64,000 nucleotides of DNA from Clarkia xantiana subsp. parviflora (GCA_036873135.1 JAPTYO010000007.1:59878383-59942382); one strand, 5' to 3'. Numbered from the stretch's first letter, positions 1 through 11,848 are shown. Notes: generated by a model not told the origin, from the letters alone. Program-made: numbers and translations.

Positions 1-269
1 CTGCGATAGCTTGTGTTGTTGATGCAATTAATATGTCTGTAGTTGTTACTTGGCGTTATTCCAAGGTAGTATGCATGATATAGTAATGTACCTACGTAAG
101 TAGATTTAACCTTTATTAGATATTTGGAGTTCGTACAACGGATTACAGGAAGGCGTCTACTGATCGCTCCTTTTGAAAAGTACTAAGGCTAATAAACATA
201 AGTTGTACTTAATCTAAGAAGACTTGAAGTAGATATGCAAAAATGGAGATAAAGGGATTGATGATGTGT

Positions 270-1980
270 TTGACGTCTTCATAGGTGATTTTTCGGCAAG
301 TTGATTCTGCCACGTGCCACATAGTTCCTCAGTGCATCCAACGTGTTGAGCTCTTCAATCTCCTCTTTTGTGGATGAACAAATGTTGGTGTTATGCCCCC
401 CAGTTTTATGGTGCTTGCATCATTCTTCATCGTTCTTGCCAAGGAAGGCAGTCATTGGCTCAAGTGGATGGTGAAGTTTGTTTTCTGAGAATTTGAAATT
501 TGTTTCCTCCACCTTCGTGCTCCAAGGATTGTCTAAGTCGTCATAATTGGTTCCATGAGTGACGTTGTTTTTCCGGCGCTTGGCGATAGGTGGATTATCA
601 TTCGCCTTTTCTTTTCCTTTGCCTTTTCCTGAAGACTTCACATGAGACTTCTTTTGATGCTTATTGCCTTGGTCGATATACTTCTTCATTTCCCCTTTTA
701 AGATTAAGCTGTTTACATGAAACCTTAATCCAACACAGCTTTCCGTCTCTTGGCCATACACTTCGTGATTTTCACTCCATTTGTTTTCATCTTTTCCCAA
801 TGGGCCCTTGCGGAAATTAGAGGGCTTTTTCCACAGCTTGGTCTCCTTTATCTCTTTCAAGATAACGGACAGCGGTGTGTTCAATGGAACACATTTGGCG
901 AGATTGGTCTTTTTGAGCCTTTGGACGTCTGACTGGAATGGCCTCTTTTGTTGCGGTTGTCTCTTTTCCCAGGAAGCGTCTATTTTTCCTCAATTATTGC
1001 CTTCAAGGTTCTTGTTGTAAGTCCTGTGATTGGGACATCATCGTCATTAACAGGCTTTTACCATCCCTCCTTGTGACGGATCTCAGCATTGTCTTGGCTT
1101 GTCCTCGTGGAAGAACCTTGTGTATTTTTGAGCGGAAGGTTGGAGGTTGTTTCCATGCCCCTTCTTGGTGTTGTGCTATCACATACGGGTTGTATGAGCG
1201 TGCAGCTCCTTGCCTTGGTTGTTGGTACTGGAAGGTACCTTCCGTGTATTGCCCCCCTATTCTTTGGTGCGGTGTGTCTTGATGACTTGTGACTTGGGAC
1301 TTTGTTCTTGTCTCCTCGACTTGTCCGTTGACTGGAGGCAGTGGTGGTGGTGGGGTATATCCTTGGTTCCTTAACATCTTTCGTAATGCAAGTAGCTCTT
1401 CGAGCGCGGTCATCATGGTGGGAGTGATAGGTGGTGGCGGATTGACACCTTGGTATTGGAGGACTCCTTGGTCGTATTGTGCGAAGGATGCACTTCTTGT
1501 TGGCATGAAGAAGGCATTGGATGTGGCAACAGGCATGTGGGAGGATCCAAGTCGACTTCTTGTCGGCTTCTGCGTGGTTACGACCAAGGCGTCGTGGTGC
1601 GCAATGTGCTCTTTGTTCTTTGATGAAAAATCAATGACATCTTCAAAGGCGGCATCCTTTATGTCGACATACCCTATGTTGGTATCCTAGGACTTGTGCA
1701 TTCTCTTTGCAACGTACACTTCGTGCTCGTATGATTTCTTGCTTTCAGGATCAAAGTCTCCATGGATCATATGTACGGTTGGCATGCAATGTATGCTGTA
1801 TTTTGGCCATGTTGTGCGGAAGGCACGTTTGCGGTTGGCATGGATGAGGCGGTAGACTCTGCGTATGGAATGTGAGAAGGTCCTGGTTGGCTTCTTTTCG
1901 TCTTCAGCTTGCTTGTACCCGCCTTCTTCGTTCGTCTTCCTGTCATAGCTTGCGGTATGGAACGACTTTTTTGTTCGAAT
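270..1980 (-). pseudogene. gag: Decayed gag of element A
   Basis: Several open stretches in different frames (1003-1587, 420-884, about 275-419) together give a gag-like protein. The upstream part is proline- and glutamine-rich. The 420-884 stretch ends in a gag C-terminal pattern (K-rich segment, GPLGKDENKW, then a degenerate knuckle ENHEVYGQETESC). After one in-frame stop at 420-422 the same frame continues with a better zinc knuckle, CKHHKTGGHNTNIC, followed by an acidic EEIEEL helix, as in plant gypsy nucleocapsids. Stops and frameshifts make this a pseudogene. The role of the family is capsid and RNA packaging. The protease would lie off the left edge. The gag N-terminal region near 1687-1980 is weakly recognisable only. 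Confidence 0.7.
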
Positions 1981-1998
1981 CACGCTGACGGCGCCAAA

Positions 1999-2695
1999 TG
2001 TTAAGTATGCTTCCACTTGGGTAGCTTCGGGCTTCTTTTTCACGAACGGGCTCGGGATGTGTATACAAGGACGAGTACGCCGCGATCCTTGAAACAAGAT
2101 CCTCGAACTAATCTTCAAGTTCTCGACCTTGAACTCTCGAACTTCGGATCCTGCACGAGGGGCAGTAACCAGCGTGGGAGAGGGGGGAATGCTGGTTGGG
2201 CCCTCTCCGACGCTCAAGTCAGAATTTCTAGAGAGAGAAAGCCTTTTAGAGAGAAGTCAGAGCATCCAATGTCCAAAAATGAGGGAGTTGTTTAAAATGA
2301 GAGACCTAGGCCTCTATTTATAGGGAACCTAAGGATCATGCCCAGTTTTGAACGGCTTGATGTTGGTATGAAGGAAAATGTATACCGTCATCAAGGTGGA
2401 CTATGCGTGCACCGACTTCTCGCAATTGGCAAAATATTCGGGATGAGCGTGGAGAACGTCGGTAATTCGGACCTCTAGCTTGTTTAGCAATCCGGGCCGG
2501 GTCCGGATTGCCTTAACAATCCGGACCGGTCTAGATTGCCTTGTGGCAATCCGGAAGTCCCCCGGTCCGGGTACTGCGCGTATTCCAGACCGTTTTTGGA
2601 CTTGGGTGTCCGCAGAAGAGTTCTTTTTCGGGTTTTGGAGTATTTTGCGAGGCCCGAAATGTAAACACGAACCCGAATTGGACAGATATCTAACA
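1999..2695 (-). repeat. 5' LTR of element A
   Basis: 697-bp LTR with TGTTA...TAACA ends. On the minus strand the order is: U3 with repeated AATCCGGACC-type motifs (2483-2575), a TATA box CTATAAATAG (about 2313-2323), the conserved leader motif ending GTCGGAGAGGG, a G-tract hairpin with arms AACCAGC (2167-2173) and GCTGGTT (2191-2197), then TGCAGGATCC. The primer site TGGCGCC lies just beyond at about 1992-1998. Confidence 0.85.
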
Positions 2696-3163
2696 AAGTC
2701 TAGAAAGAAAGAAAACCCCGATTGTCAAAAAGCCATTGAAGAATAGGGATGGCAATCCTAAAAGAAAGAAAATAACCATGGGATACCTGATGAGGGATGG
2801 CCAGCCATGATTCTTGATGTTCGTCGGAGAACAACCCACCCTTTGAAGATTGGATCAGACCAAAAACACAAAAACGGAGGTGGAAAATGAATGTGAGGCA
2901 GCAGTATTTATACTGAGGCCTCCCACCTTTCAAGATAACTTCTTGAGGAAGCATTCCCTAGGTAATCATCTATTGGTGCAGTTACTGACAACATGACCGT
3001 TGCTTCGAAATTACCGTTGTCAATGGGCAAGACGACTCTTAAGCTTCTTCAGGCCTCCTTTTCCAACGATAAAAAATTACTACTAGACAAAGCGTCTCGA
3101 CTAGAGATTTCTATCTCAAACAAACAAACTGTCACCTTGACTTCCCGTAATCGATGGTGACCA

Positions 3164-3985
3164 TGAGATCAGACATAACAATGACTCACTCCCCTGACTT
3201 CCGAAAGTCGCCTCTACACAGGAGATCAGTCATAACACTAACTCCTTCAACTTTCTACAAATGAGCAGTCATAACTGACTCCTCGACTTCCTATAGTCGA
3301 TGGCGATCAAGAGATCATTCATAACACTGACTCACTCCCCCGACTTCCGAAAGTCGCCTCAACACAGAAGATCAGTCATAACACTGACTTCTTCACTTTC
3401 TACATAGGAGCAGTCATAACTGATTCCTTGACTTCCTACAGTCGGTGGCGATCAAGAGATCAGTCATAACACTGACTCACTCCCCTGACTACCAAAAGTC
3501 ACCTCTACATAGGAGATCAGTCATAACACTGACTCCTTCAACTTTCTAAAAGGAGCAGTCATAATTGACTCATCAACTTACTACAGTAGGTGGCGATCAA
3601 GAGATCAGTCATAAAACTGACTCACTCCCCTGACTTCCGAAAGTCGCCTCTACACAGGAGATGAGTCATAACACTGACTCCTTCAACTTTCTACAAAGGA
3701 TCAGTCATAACAAACTCATCGACTTCCTAGAGTCGGTGGCGATCAAGAGATCAGTTATAACACTGACTCACTCCCCTGACTTCCGAAAGTCGCCTCTACA
3801 CAGGAGATCATTCATAACACTGACTCCTTCAACTTTCTACAAAGGAGCAGTCATAACTGACTCCTCGACTTCCTACAGTCGGTGGCGACCAATAGAACAG
3901 TCATAACACTGACTCCCCCCCTCCCCCCCCCCCCCCCACTGACTTCCGAAAGTCGCCTCTACTAAGGAGATCAGTCCCTATTGAC
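3164..3985. repeat. 146-bp minisatellite, about 5.5 copies
   Basis: A unit of about 146 bp made of three related sub-blocks, each starting GAG(AT)CAGTCATAACWGACTC (about 57, 41 and 48 bp), repeats from about 3164 to 3985. Copies begin near 3164, 3310, 3455, 3600, 3747 and 3893. The last copy carries an expanded C-tract of more than 20 bases (about 3915-3938). The array lies in the internal region of element G upstream of its polypurine tract. Confidence 0.85.
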
Positions 3986-4088
3986 TCCCTGATTGCAAAG
4001 GGGCAAAGTCCTCTCATCATAAAAGGTTCTCAACATAACTCCTTCCCCTTTATTTTAAAAGATTAATGACTTATGTCTCGGGGGCAAG

Positions 4089-4906
4089 TGTCGAATATGA
4101 TTCGAGGCAGCCTAATATGAGTCGACAGAGTAAAGGTCGAGTTCTCAAAAGATCGTATGATCGACCACTCAAGTCCGGAATAAGGAGACAAAGATGAATG
4201 GTCGAATACCCTACAAACAGAAGTCGACCCACCAGACAACAAAGGATAAGGCGAGAAACTCATTTAAGGCTCCCCTTTGTTGAAGTATAAGTTAAGTCGA
4301 GGATTAAAGCTTCCTTACTAATGTACGAGTCAAGTCGAGTCGACCAATCAGATACTTGGAGGAAACCTTCCCTCTTGAGAAATGACAGGTGGAGACCTGC
4401 TCGCCGCCTCTGGGAAGACTTCCCTCCGAAGGAAGAGGCACCAGCTGGCGACCTGCTTGCCGCCATCTATACCACGAAAACCATCCTTTGAAGAAAGTTA
4501 CACCAGCTAGCTACCTGCTCGTCACCTACTGATTTTGGCACCAACTTTCTCAACCAATCAAGTAAAGGCAGCCACCGCCATTAAACATCCAATCAAGGCA
4601 TAGTAGCCGCCTCCTTGAAGAAGTTGGTAAAGATCTCCCTATAAATAGGGGCTCACTATCATTATTTTAAGTCTTAAGTTCTATCATATACTTTATAGTA
4701 TTCTCTCGATATCCATTACTGACTTAAGCTTCGGAGTGGAATCAGGGGCCTTCCCCAGCTCTTTTCAGGTCCTAGCCCAGCACAAAGCCACCAAAGGAAA
4801 CTAAGTACCCGCGAGGTCAAGAAAGATACCTGAGTGAGCTAGCCCCCGACGAGATCCCGAAGTCCATTACCCAAAGTTCTAGAGCCACGTCATTTTGATC
4901 CCAACA
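4089..4906 (+). repeat. 3' LTR of element G
   Basis: 818 bp, TGTCGAATAT...TGATCCCAACA, directly preceded by a polypurine tract. It has a TATA box CTATAAATAG (about 4638-4648) and, about 90 bp downstream, GACTTAAGCTTCGGAGTGG, the local version of the leader motif shared by all gypsy LTRs here. A small GGGGCCTTCCCC hairpin and TCTTTTCAGG follow in the same order as in the other families. Confidence 0.75.
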
Positions 4907-6310
4907 CATGGTACATGCTAGTAATCGATATTACGCAGGTGAAGATTCACACATACCTTACCAGTAGTCCGTAGTCCCAAGATCCTTGCAGAAGGGATTT
5001 CACGATCCTCTGGTCGGCACCCGTAGAGGTTCTTGTGAAGGAAGCCCTACGCGGTATATCATCCACAGCAAAGCCTCTGATCGATTCTTGGCAGGGGACG
5101 GATCTCCGGAGTGTTTGCTCGAAGGAAAATTGGCACACCCTTGGTGTATGTGTGGTTCGGCCGAAGTGGGTGTTTTGGGAGGATGTTTTTTCTCTCTATA
5201 ACTCTCCAATGAAGGATTAAGGATTAACCTGATAAAACCCCTAACACCCCATATATATAGGAGGAGTAAAGTGGACAAAAGTCCACTTCACCCCTCAGTA
5301 ATATTCGGCCGGCCTATGTATAGGGAGGCCCATATTTTGGGCCTCTCATGTCAATTGGGATTTGGTTCTGGCCCAATGTCCTAATGTGACATGTATCCAA
5401 TTAACTTAGGTAACATATACATATAATCGGCTTCCATTTACGACGCCCATCACCATATGCTTTCAGCTCCCACTCGCTGGAATGGGAGGGTGCCTGTTAA
5501 TGTATTGTCGTCCAAATCTGCATCAACATTTCACTCATTTGATCTCGTTCTTGCTTCCGAATAGTTCATACAAGGTTTGCCGTGCGACCGGCGGACACAA
5601 CGGGCAACGTGCTACTCATCTGCTAGGAGTGTTGTAGCGCCCACGGAACGTTGATTCCCTTTTCTCCAATCAAACTGTTATAAACAACATTATATAGTGT
5701 CGCACTGTATCCAAGGTCAACTGATAATTCTCCTTTTGCCTAGTTTCCTCATAGGAACACTTCTCCAAGGCATTCGTACAAGTATTCACAACCTTCAACT
5801 AATATCCGGTTGGTGCCCACCTAGTGAATACAAGATTCGGTGAATTACAGGTGTACTTAACTATCCCCATCGCTCATATCCTTAGTCAAACCCAATTGGT
5901 TTCCAAAGACGTGGTAACTTGGCCTTTTTCTTCAGCACTGCGCTCATACTCCGGGAAGCAAACATTGAGCCTGACCTTAGATATGAGTTGTGAGTCCATG
6001 AGGATACTCTGGGCGCCTCTCATAAGTCTCCCGGGATCAATCACACGCTCGAGGTAAAGAAGTTTGCGCCCATCCGAATCTCAAGGATTCTACCTAGCAC
6101 AACCGAGCATTACCACGTCGACGAACATGGAACGCATAGTATGAAGAACGAGTCGATAGCATACCCGAACAACGTCAGGCGTGGAATATGTCAATGATAC
6201 TATCGCAGATTATGATCTGGCCCATAATGTGGTTAATGACGAACAGAGTTCATCACCGGTGAAGTGCAAAACGAAGATCATGTCGTGTTACTCTGAAACC
6301 AATGGGAGAG
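4907..6310 (-). mobile_element. Copia fragment a: 3' LTR and 3' UTR
   Basis: Minus-strand 3' end of a Ty1/copia element. The LTR spans 4907-5465 and lacks its last roughly 35 bp, being cut by element G. On the minus strand it begins TGAAAGCATATGG, just after the polypurine-like GAGTGGGAGC. Its TATA box lies at about 5254-5263. The non-coding 3' region continues to about 6310. The whole segment is the inverted counterpart of 7385-8760 and a direct counterpart of 10165-11560. At about 6310-6320 it joins head-to-head to copia coding sequence in the opposite orientation. Confidence 0.8.
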
Positions 6311-8760
6311 GCATTCTTACCGTTTGATATTATCATTGAGATTCTGTCTATCTCAGGAAGCCTATATCAACAAAATGTTGAGAAGGTTTAAATTACAAGA
6401 TGCCAAACCCCTGGAGACGCGGGTAATATTCAGGTGCACATTGTCAAAGCGTGAGGGCCTGAAGAACCAGCAAGAACGTGAACAGACGAGGATTGCCGAT
6501 TACTTAAGCATGGTCGGAAGTCTCATGTACGCATGCTTTGCACTCGTCCAGACATCTGTTACGCTGTGGGCCTAGTAGCAAGATTCCAACTAGACCCGGG
6601 CTATCAACATTTAAAAGCCGTAAAGCGGATCATACGATATCTGAAGGGTACTGCCGACTACGTACAGTGCTATGATGGCAGGAGGTTAGAATTGACCGGA
6701 TTCAGTGACGCCGACCATGGTGGCAATCCGGATGATCCTAAGTCCACCACAGGAGGAGTGTTTCTCCTTGTTTATGCCGCCATTTCATGGACGAGCAAGC
6801 AACAATCCTGTGTCGCGCTGTCTATGATGGAATCAGAATTCGCTGCTTTCTCTAAAAATGCACAGGAAGCGCTCTGGCTAAAAAGGCTTCTTACTACGCT
6901 GCTTGGTGGCGATGTCGGGAGTAAACCTGTGAAGATGTTCTTTGACAGTCAAGCAGCCATTGCGGCTGTAAAGAATCCAAAATACCATAATAGGACTAAA
7001 CACATTGATGTGACATGGTGGCGGACCCATTAACTAAACCATTACGCAGAGAGACATTTGAAAAGCACATTAAACTGCTTGGATTGCGTAGGGTTTAGAA
7101 GTGGGCATGTGTCTGTGATAACATTTGGATAAATTAAAAGTTACATTTTTTATTAATGAGAGAATTGGAATCTGAGTTTATGATTCATCGATGTTATAAT
7201 GTCTAATTACATCGGATGGTACGGTCTATCAACTGAGTCATAGGAGGACGCAATCTTCTGCTTAAAATTATCTAGAATGTGGGTCTTACCTAGCCACACA
7301 GGCACGGTCATCTTGTAGGCGATGGGGACCACTACCGAAGGAAGACTGGCCAAGAAACAGTTGGGAAACTTGGTTATGCAAAACGATCATTTGGTTTCGG
7401 AGTAACACGACATGAACTTTTTTTTGCACTTCGCAGGTGATGAACTTTGTTCGTCATTTAACCACATTCTGGCCAAATGAAAGTCTGCGATAGCATCATT
7501 GACATATCCCACGCCTGACATTGTTCGGGTATGCTATCGACGCGTGCTTCATACTACGCATGCCACGTTCGACCACGGGGTCATGCTCGGTTGTGCTAGA
7601 TAGAATCTTCGAGATTCGGACGGGTGCAAAATTCTTTACCTTGAGCGTGTGATTGATCCCGGGAGCCTTATGAAGAGGCTCCCGAAGTATCCTAATGGAC
7701 TCAGAACTTATATCTAAAGTCAAGCTCAATGTTCGCTTCCCGGCGTACGAGCGGAGTGCTGAAGAAAAAGGCCAAGTGACCACGTTTTGGAAACTGGTTG
7801 GGTTGGACTAAGGGTATGAGCAATGGGGATGGTCATGTTCACCTGTAATTCACCGACTCTCGTATTCACTAGGTGGCCACCAACCGGATATTAGTTGAAG
7901 GTTGTGAATACTTGTACGGATTCTAGAGAAATGTTCCTAAGTGGAAACTGGGCAATTGGAGAATTAACAGTTGACCTAGGATATAGCGCGATACAAATTG
8001 ATGTTTTTAACAAGTTGATTTGAGATAGGGAATCAACATTCCGAGGGCGCTACAACACTCCTAACAAATGAGTAGCACGATGCCCGTTGTATCCGTCGGT
8101 CGCACGGCAAACCTCGTATAAACTTTTCAGAAGCAGGGGCAGGATCAAAAGAGTGGAATGTTGATGCGATTTAGACAACAATATATTAACAGGCACCCTC
8201 CCATTCTGGCGAGTGGGAGCTGTTAGCATATGGTGACTGAGCGCCGTAATTGGTAGCCCATTAATATGTATAGGTAACCTAAGAAATTGGGTTAATGTCA
8301 ATCCAAATTGACATGAGAGACCCAAAATTGGGCTTCCCTAACATATGTGGCCGGCCAAATATGTCTATGGGGCAAAGTTTACTTTTGTCCACACTGCTCC
8401 TCCTATTAATAAGGGGTGTTAGGGTTTTATTTGGGGTAATTCACAATTCTTCCTAAGCGGTGATTTGAGAGAAAACCCTTCCCCCCTTATAGCATACTTC
8501 GGGCTAACCCAATACCACCACCAAGGGTGTGCTAATTTGCTTAGAGCAAAACACTCCGGAGATCCGTCCCTGCCAATAATCGATAAGAGGCTTTGCTGTG
8601 GAGCTAATACCACGTAGGGATTCTCTAATAAGAACCTCTACGGGTTCCGTCTGGTGGATCATGAACTCCCTCAGCAAGATCCTTGGGACTACGGATAAGG
8701 TTTAAGGTATGTGCACATCTTCCGCTGCGTAATTCTGATTACAAGCATGTACCGTATTTA
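4912..8760. repeat. Large imperfect inverted repeat of copia 3' ends
   Basis: Arm 1 (about 4912-6300) is the reverse complement, with many substitutions and small indels, of arm 2 (about 7385-8760). Both consist of copia 3' UTR plus 3' LTR. The spacer of about 1.1 kb holds the RNase H remnant of fragment b. A third copy at 10165-11560 lies in the same orientation as arm 1. Confidence 0.8.
6324..7100 (+). pseudogene. pol: Truncated copia RT connection and RNase H
   Basis: The translation opens at a copia motif (LSQEAYINKML) that lies after the RT catalytic core, so the polymerase domain is absent. The SMVGSLMYA motif follows. A small deletion near 6535 changes frame, then CTRPDICYAVGLVARF, the RNase H motif GFSDADHGG, the S-T-T-G-G motif, ISWTSKQQ, MESEF and FDSQAAI are all recognisable. 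Near 7010 a deletion of about 28 codons relative to copia d joins KHIDV directly to MVADPLTKPL, again shifting frame. The true stop lies at about 7097 (GLRRV). Dead copy; its relative at 19089-20440 shows what is missing. Confidence 0.85.
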
Positions 8761-8793
8761 TGTTTCCCTAGTAATCAACCCCGTAATCCATCA
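8221..8793 (+). repeat. 3' LTR of copia fragment b
   Basis: 573 bp, TGTTAGCATATGGTG...CGTAATCCATCA. It is homologous to the LTR at 8903-9504 and, inverted, to 4907-5465 and 10129-10723. It contains the GGGGTGTTAGGGTTTTATTTG block just downstream of the degenerate TATA region (about 8405-8412). Confidence 0.85.
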
Positions 8794-9902
8794 ATATTGT
8801 CACCTTTAATAAAAATTCAAATATGTTAAACAATATAATAATCATATTCGGCCGAGTTATTGAAACTTGGGGCCTAAGAAATTAAAAAATTTACTTTGTT
8901 AATGTTAGCATATGGTGACTGGGCGCCGTAATTGATAGCCCATTAATATGTATAGGTAACCTAAGAAATTGAGTTAATGTCACATTAGGAAAATTGGGCT
9001 TGACCCAAGTCCCAATTGATAGGAGAGGCCCAAAAATTGGGCCTCCCTAACACATAAAGGCCGGCCGAATATTGCATGGGCAAAGTAGACTTTTTGTCCA
9101 CTTTGCTCCTCATATAAATATGGGGTGTTAGGGTTTTATTTGGGGTAATTTTCAAAATTCTTCCTAAGTGGTGATTTTAGAGAAAAACCCTTCCCCCATT
9201 GAAAGCAAGTTTCGGCCGAATCCACCTTCACCAAAGGGTGTTCCAATTTGCTTAGAGCAAAACACTCCGGAGATCCGTCCCTGCCAAGAATCGATCAGAG
9301 GCTTTGCTGTGGAGCTAATACCACGTAGGTCTTCTCTAACAAGAATCCTTACGGGTTCCGTCTAGTGGATCATGAACTCTTTCAGCAAGATCCTTGAACT
9401 ACGGAAAATGTTTAAGGTATGTGTACATCTTCCGCTACGTAATTATGATTACTAGCATGTACCTTGTTTTATGTTTTCGTAGTAATCAACCTCGTAATCC
9501 AACAGTGGTACATAGCCTGTGCTAAAAGTTCTTTATTTTGATAAATTAATGTTCTTGATTTTAGACATGTTTGGCCGAAATTTTTAAATTGAGAATTTAA
9601 AATTTCCGATTTTTATAATTGTAAGGGCCGAAATTTTCATGATGTTCTTAGTAAAATATGATGTTCATGATCTTCATGAAAAAGATGACTTTTATAAAAA
9701 TCAAACATTGGATTGTAGATATTATTAAAATTTGATCTTGAAATTTGACCACTGGTTTCCAATATAGTGTTTCGGCCGAACCCTAGGAGAATTAACAAGA
9801 TAAATTTTTTAATTTCTTAGGCACCAAGATACATGTTTCGGCCGAAATACCTTAGGGATATTGTTTACCATATTTTAATTTTTATTAAAGGTAACAATAT
9901 AT
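8794..9902. repeat. Inverted pair of copia leader segments
   Basis: 8794-8902 is the reverse complement of about 9793-9902, an AT-rich stretch with TAATTTCTTAGG and a CGGCCGAA motif. The left copy is wedged exactly between the end of LTR 8221-8793 and the start of LTR 8903-9504. It therefore looks like a remnant of an opposite-strand copia leader into which the two plus-strand LTRs were placed. Confidence 0.75.
8903..9504 (+). repeat. 5' LTR of copia fragment c
   Basis: 602 bp, TGTTAGC...ATCCAACA, with a TATA-like CATATAAATATGGGG (about 9112-9126) and the GGGGTGTTAGGGTTTTATTTG block after it. It is the best preserved copia LTR in the window and defines the LTR ends for the other three copies. 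Confidence 0.85.
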
Positions 9903-10126
9903 CTATAATTGGAAATATATGGATATGTTCACATTAAAATATATGGAAATATAATCCTATCAATATATCTAGCTAAAAGATAGGGATTAAGATATTATTT
10001 ACAGATTTAGTTACCTAAAAGATTAAGAAAATATATTGTCAGTATATTTGTTTCCCTATTAAAGATATTGACAATAATTAAATATATATATATAAATGAT
10101 AGGTCCGAAATTTATATATATATTAT
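8903..10126 (+). mobile_element. Copia fragment c: 5' LTR and AT-rich leader
   Basis: A plus-strand LTR (8903-9504) is followed by GTGGTACATAGCC, which resembles the copia initiator-Met primer site TGGTATCAGAGCC with changes. An AT-rich untranslated leader with repeated GGCCGAAAT motifs runs to about 10126. No gag follows, because the leader is cut by the LTR of copia d. A part of the leader (9793-9902) is the reverse complement of 8794-8902. Confidence 0.75.
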
Positions 10127-10128
10127 TA

Positions 10129-10723
10129 GATTACGGGGAATAATCACTACGGATACTATAAACATGGTACATGCTAGTAATCGATATTACGCAGCGGAAG
10201 ATTCGTACATACCTTACCAGTAGTCCGTAGTCCCAAGATCCTTGTAGAAGGGAGTTAACGATCCTCCAGTCGGCACCCGTAGAGGTTCTTGTGAAGGAAG
10301 CCCTACGCGGTATATTCTCAAAGCAAAGCCTCAGATCGATTCTTGGCAGGGGAAAGATCTCCGGAGTGTTTGCTCGAAGGCAAATTGGCACACCCTTGGT
10401 GTATGTGTGGTTCGGCCGAAGTGGGTGTTTTGGGAGGAGGGTTTTTCTCTCTAAAAGACTCCAATTAAGGATTAAGGATTAACCTGATAAAAACCCCTAA
10501 CACCCCATATATATAGAGAGGAGTAAAGTGGACAAAAGTCCACTTCACCCCTCACTAATATTCGGCCGGCCTATGTATAGGGAAGCCCATATTTTGGGCC
10601 TCTCATGTCAATTGGGATTTTGGTCTGGCCCAATGTCCTAATGTGACATGTACCCAATTTAACTTAGGTAACATATACATATAATGGGCTTCCATTTACG
10701 GCGCCCATCACCATATGCTTACA
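10129..10723 (-). repeat. 3' LTR of copia element d
   Basis: About 595 bp; on the minus strand it starts TGTAAGCATATGG after the polypurine-like GAGTGGGAGC. A TATA-like CTATATATATGGGG lies at about 10505-10518. The distal end (ATTAGATTACGGGG) has lost the terminal CA. Confidence 0.8.
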
Positions 10724-11848
10724 GCTCCCACTCGCCGGAATGGGAGGGTGCCTGTTAATGTATTGCCGTCCAAATCCGCATCAACATTTCACTCCTTTGA
10801 TCTCGCCCTTTCTTCCGAACGAGGTTTGACGTGCGACCGGCGGACACAACGGGCATCGTGCAACTCATCTCTTAGGAGTGTTGTAGCGCCCACAGAACGT
10901 TGATTCTCTTTTCTCCAATCAACCTGTTATAAACAACATTTATATAGTGTCGCACTGTATCCTAGGTCAACTGAGTATCCTAGTTTCCTCATAGGAACAC
11001 TTCTCCAAGGCATTCGTACAAGTATTAACAACCTTCGACTAATATCCGGTTGGTGGGCACCTAGTGAATACAAGAGTCGGTGAATTACATGTGAACTGGA
11101 CCATCCCCATCGCTCATATCCTTAGTCAAACCCAACCGGTTTCCAAAGACGTGGTCACTGGGCCTTTTCTTTCAGCACTACGCTCGTACGTCGGGAAGCG
11201 AACATTGAGCCTGACCTTAGATATGAGTTCCTAGTCCGTGAGGATACTTTGGGTGCCTCTTCATAAGGCTCCTGAGATCAGTCACACGCTCGAGGTGAAG
11301 AAGTTTGCGACCGCTAGAATCACAAGGATTCTTATCTAGAACAACCGAGCTATGACCATGTGGTCGAACATGGCACGTGCAGTATGAAGCACGCGTCGAT
11401 AGCATACCTGAACTTTTAAGTTGACAGGAATAGGATATGTCAATCATGCTATCGCAGATTCTCATCTGGACCAGAATGTGGATTAATGACGAACGAAGTT
11501 CATCTCGGCGATTTGTAAAACGAAGATCATGTCGAGTTACTTCGAGACTGGATAATCTTCCTTCGTAATCAGGTTTATCCCCTTGATTCTTAGCCTGCCT
11601 TGCTTGGTAGAGGCCTCCCTCCACCACAAGACGAACGTACCTGTGTGACTAGGTAAGGCCCACAGTCGACATAGTTTTGTCAGAGAATTGCGTCCTCCTA
11701 CGACTTAGTTTGTAGACCGTAAATCTGATGTATTCAAAAATTATGACGTCGATAGATCATCAACTCAATTGCAATTCTTTCGTTTCAAGAATGTAACTCT
11801 CAAATATCAAAATGTTATCACATATACATGCCACTTCTAAACCCTACG
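10724..11848 (-). other. 3' non-coding region of copia d
   Basis: About 1.1 kb between the pol stop and the 3' LTR, homologous to 7100-8220 (inverted) and 5466-6300. No convincing coding capacity; open stretches here are short and not conserved between copies. The length is unusual for a copia element. Confidence 0.7.

Larger units (their letters stand above)
1..2695 (-). mobile_element. Element A: 5' part of a Tat-type Ty3/gypsy retrotransposon
   Basis: Read on the minus strand this is an LTR (2695 to 1999), a primer binding site and a decayed gag that runs off the left edge of the window. The LTR ends form TGTTAGA...CTTAACA. Directly after it comes TTTGGCGCCGTCAGCGTG, a tRNA-derived primer site of the kind seen in Tat/Athila/Ogre elements. 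The LTR is similar in layout to that of element D (52180-52864): same 5' end, same U3 AATCCGG motifs, same hairpin with a G-tract. Only the 5' end is visible, so pol cannot be assessed. It probably landed in element G, whose sequence resumes after 2695. Confidence 0.8.
2696..4906 (+). mobile_element. Element G: 3' end of an LTR retrotransposon
   Basis: The 3' half of a plus-strand element: a non-coding internal region filled by a tandem array, a polypurine tract TCTCGGGGGCAAG (about 4076-4088) and a 3' LTR (4089-4906). The polypurine tract matches those of elements C, E, F and N, which places it in the same broad group. No coding remnant is visible. The 5' part is missing, apparently cut by element A. 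On the right it abuts copia LTR sequence at 4907; CATGG (4907-4911) would be the right target duplication, but its partner is not in the window. I see nothing recognisable in 2696-3160, apart from a possible TATA-like stretch near 2908. Confidence 0.7.
6310..8793 (+). mobile_element. Copia fragment b: RNase H to 3' LTR
   Basis: A plus-strand copia remnant that starts abruptly inside the RT connection region (about 6318) and continues through RNase H, the pol stop, a 3' non-coding region of about 1.1 kb (7100-8220) and a 3' LTR (8221-8793). A polypurine-like GCGAGTGGGAGC precedes the LTR. No matching 5' half lies directly upstream. The LTR ends in ...CCATCA and is followed by AT-rich copia leader sequence in the opposite orientation. 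Confidence 0.8.

Noticed and set aside
3915..3938. Long C-tract as a structural or telomere-like signal
   Set aside because: A local slippage expansion in the last unit of the 146-bp minisatellite.
5824..6057. Open frame in copia fragment a (and its mirror 7496-7783) as an extra copia gene
   Set aside because: The frame is not open in the third copy at 11000-11230 and shows no codon-level conservation.
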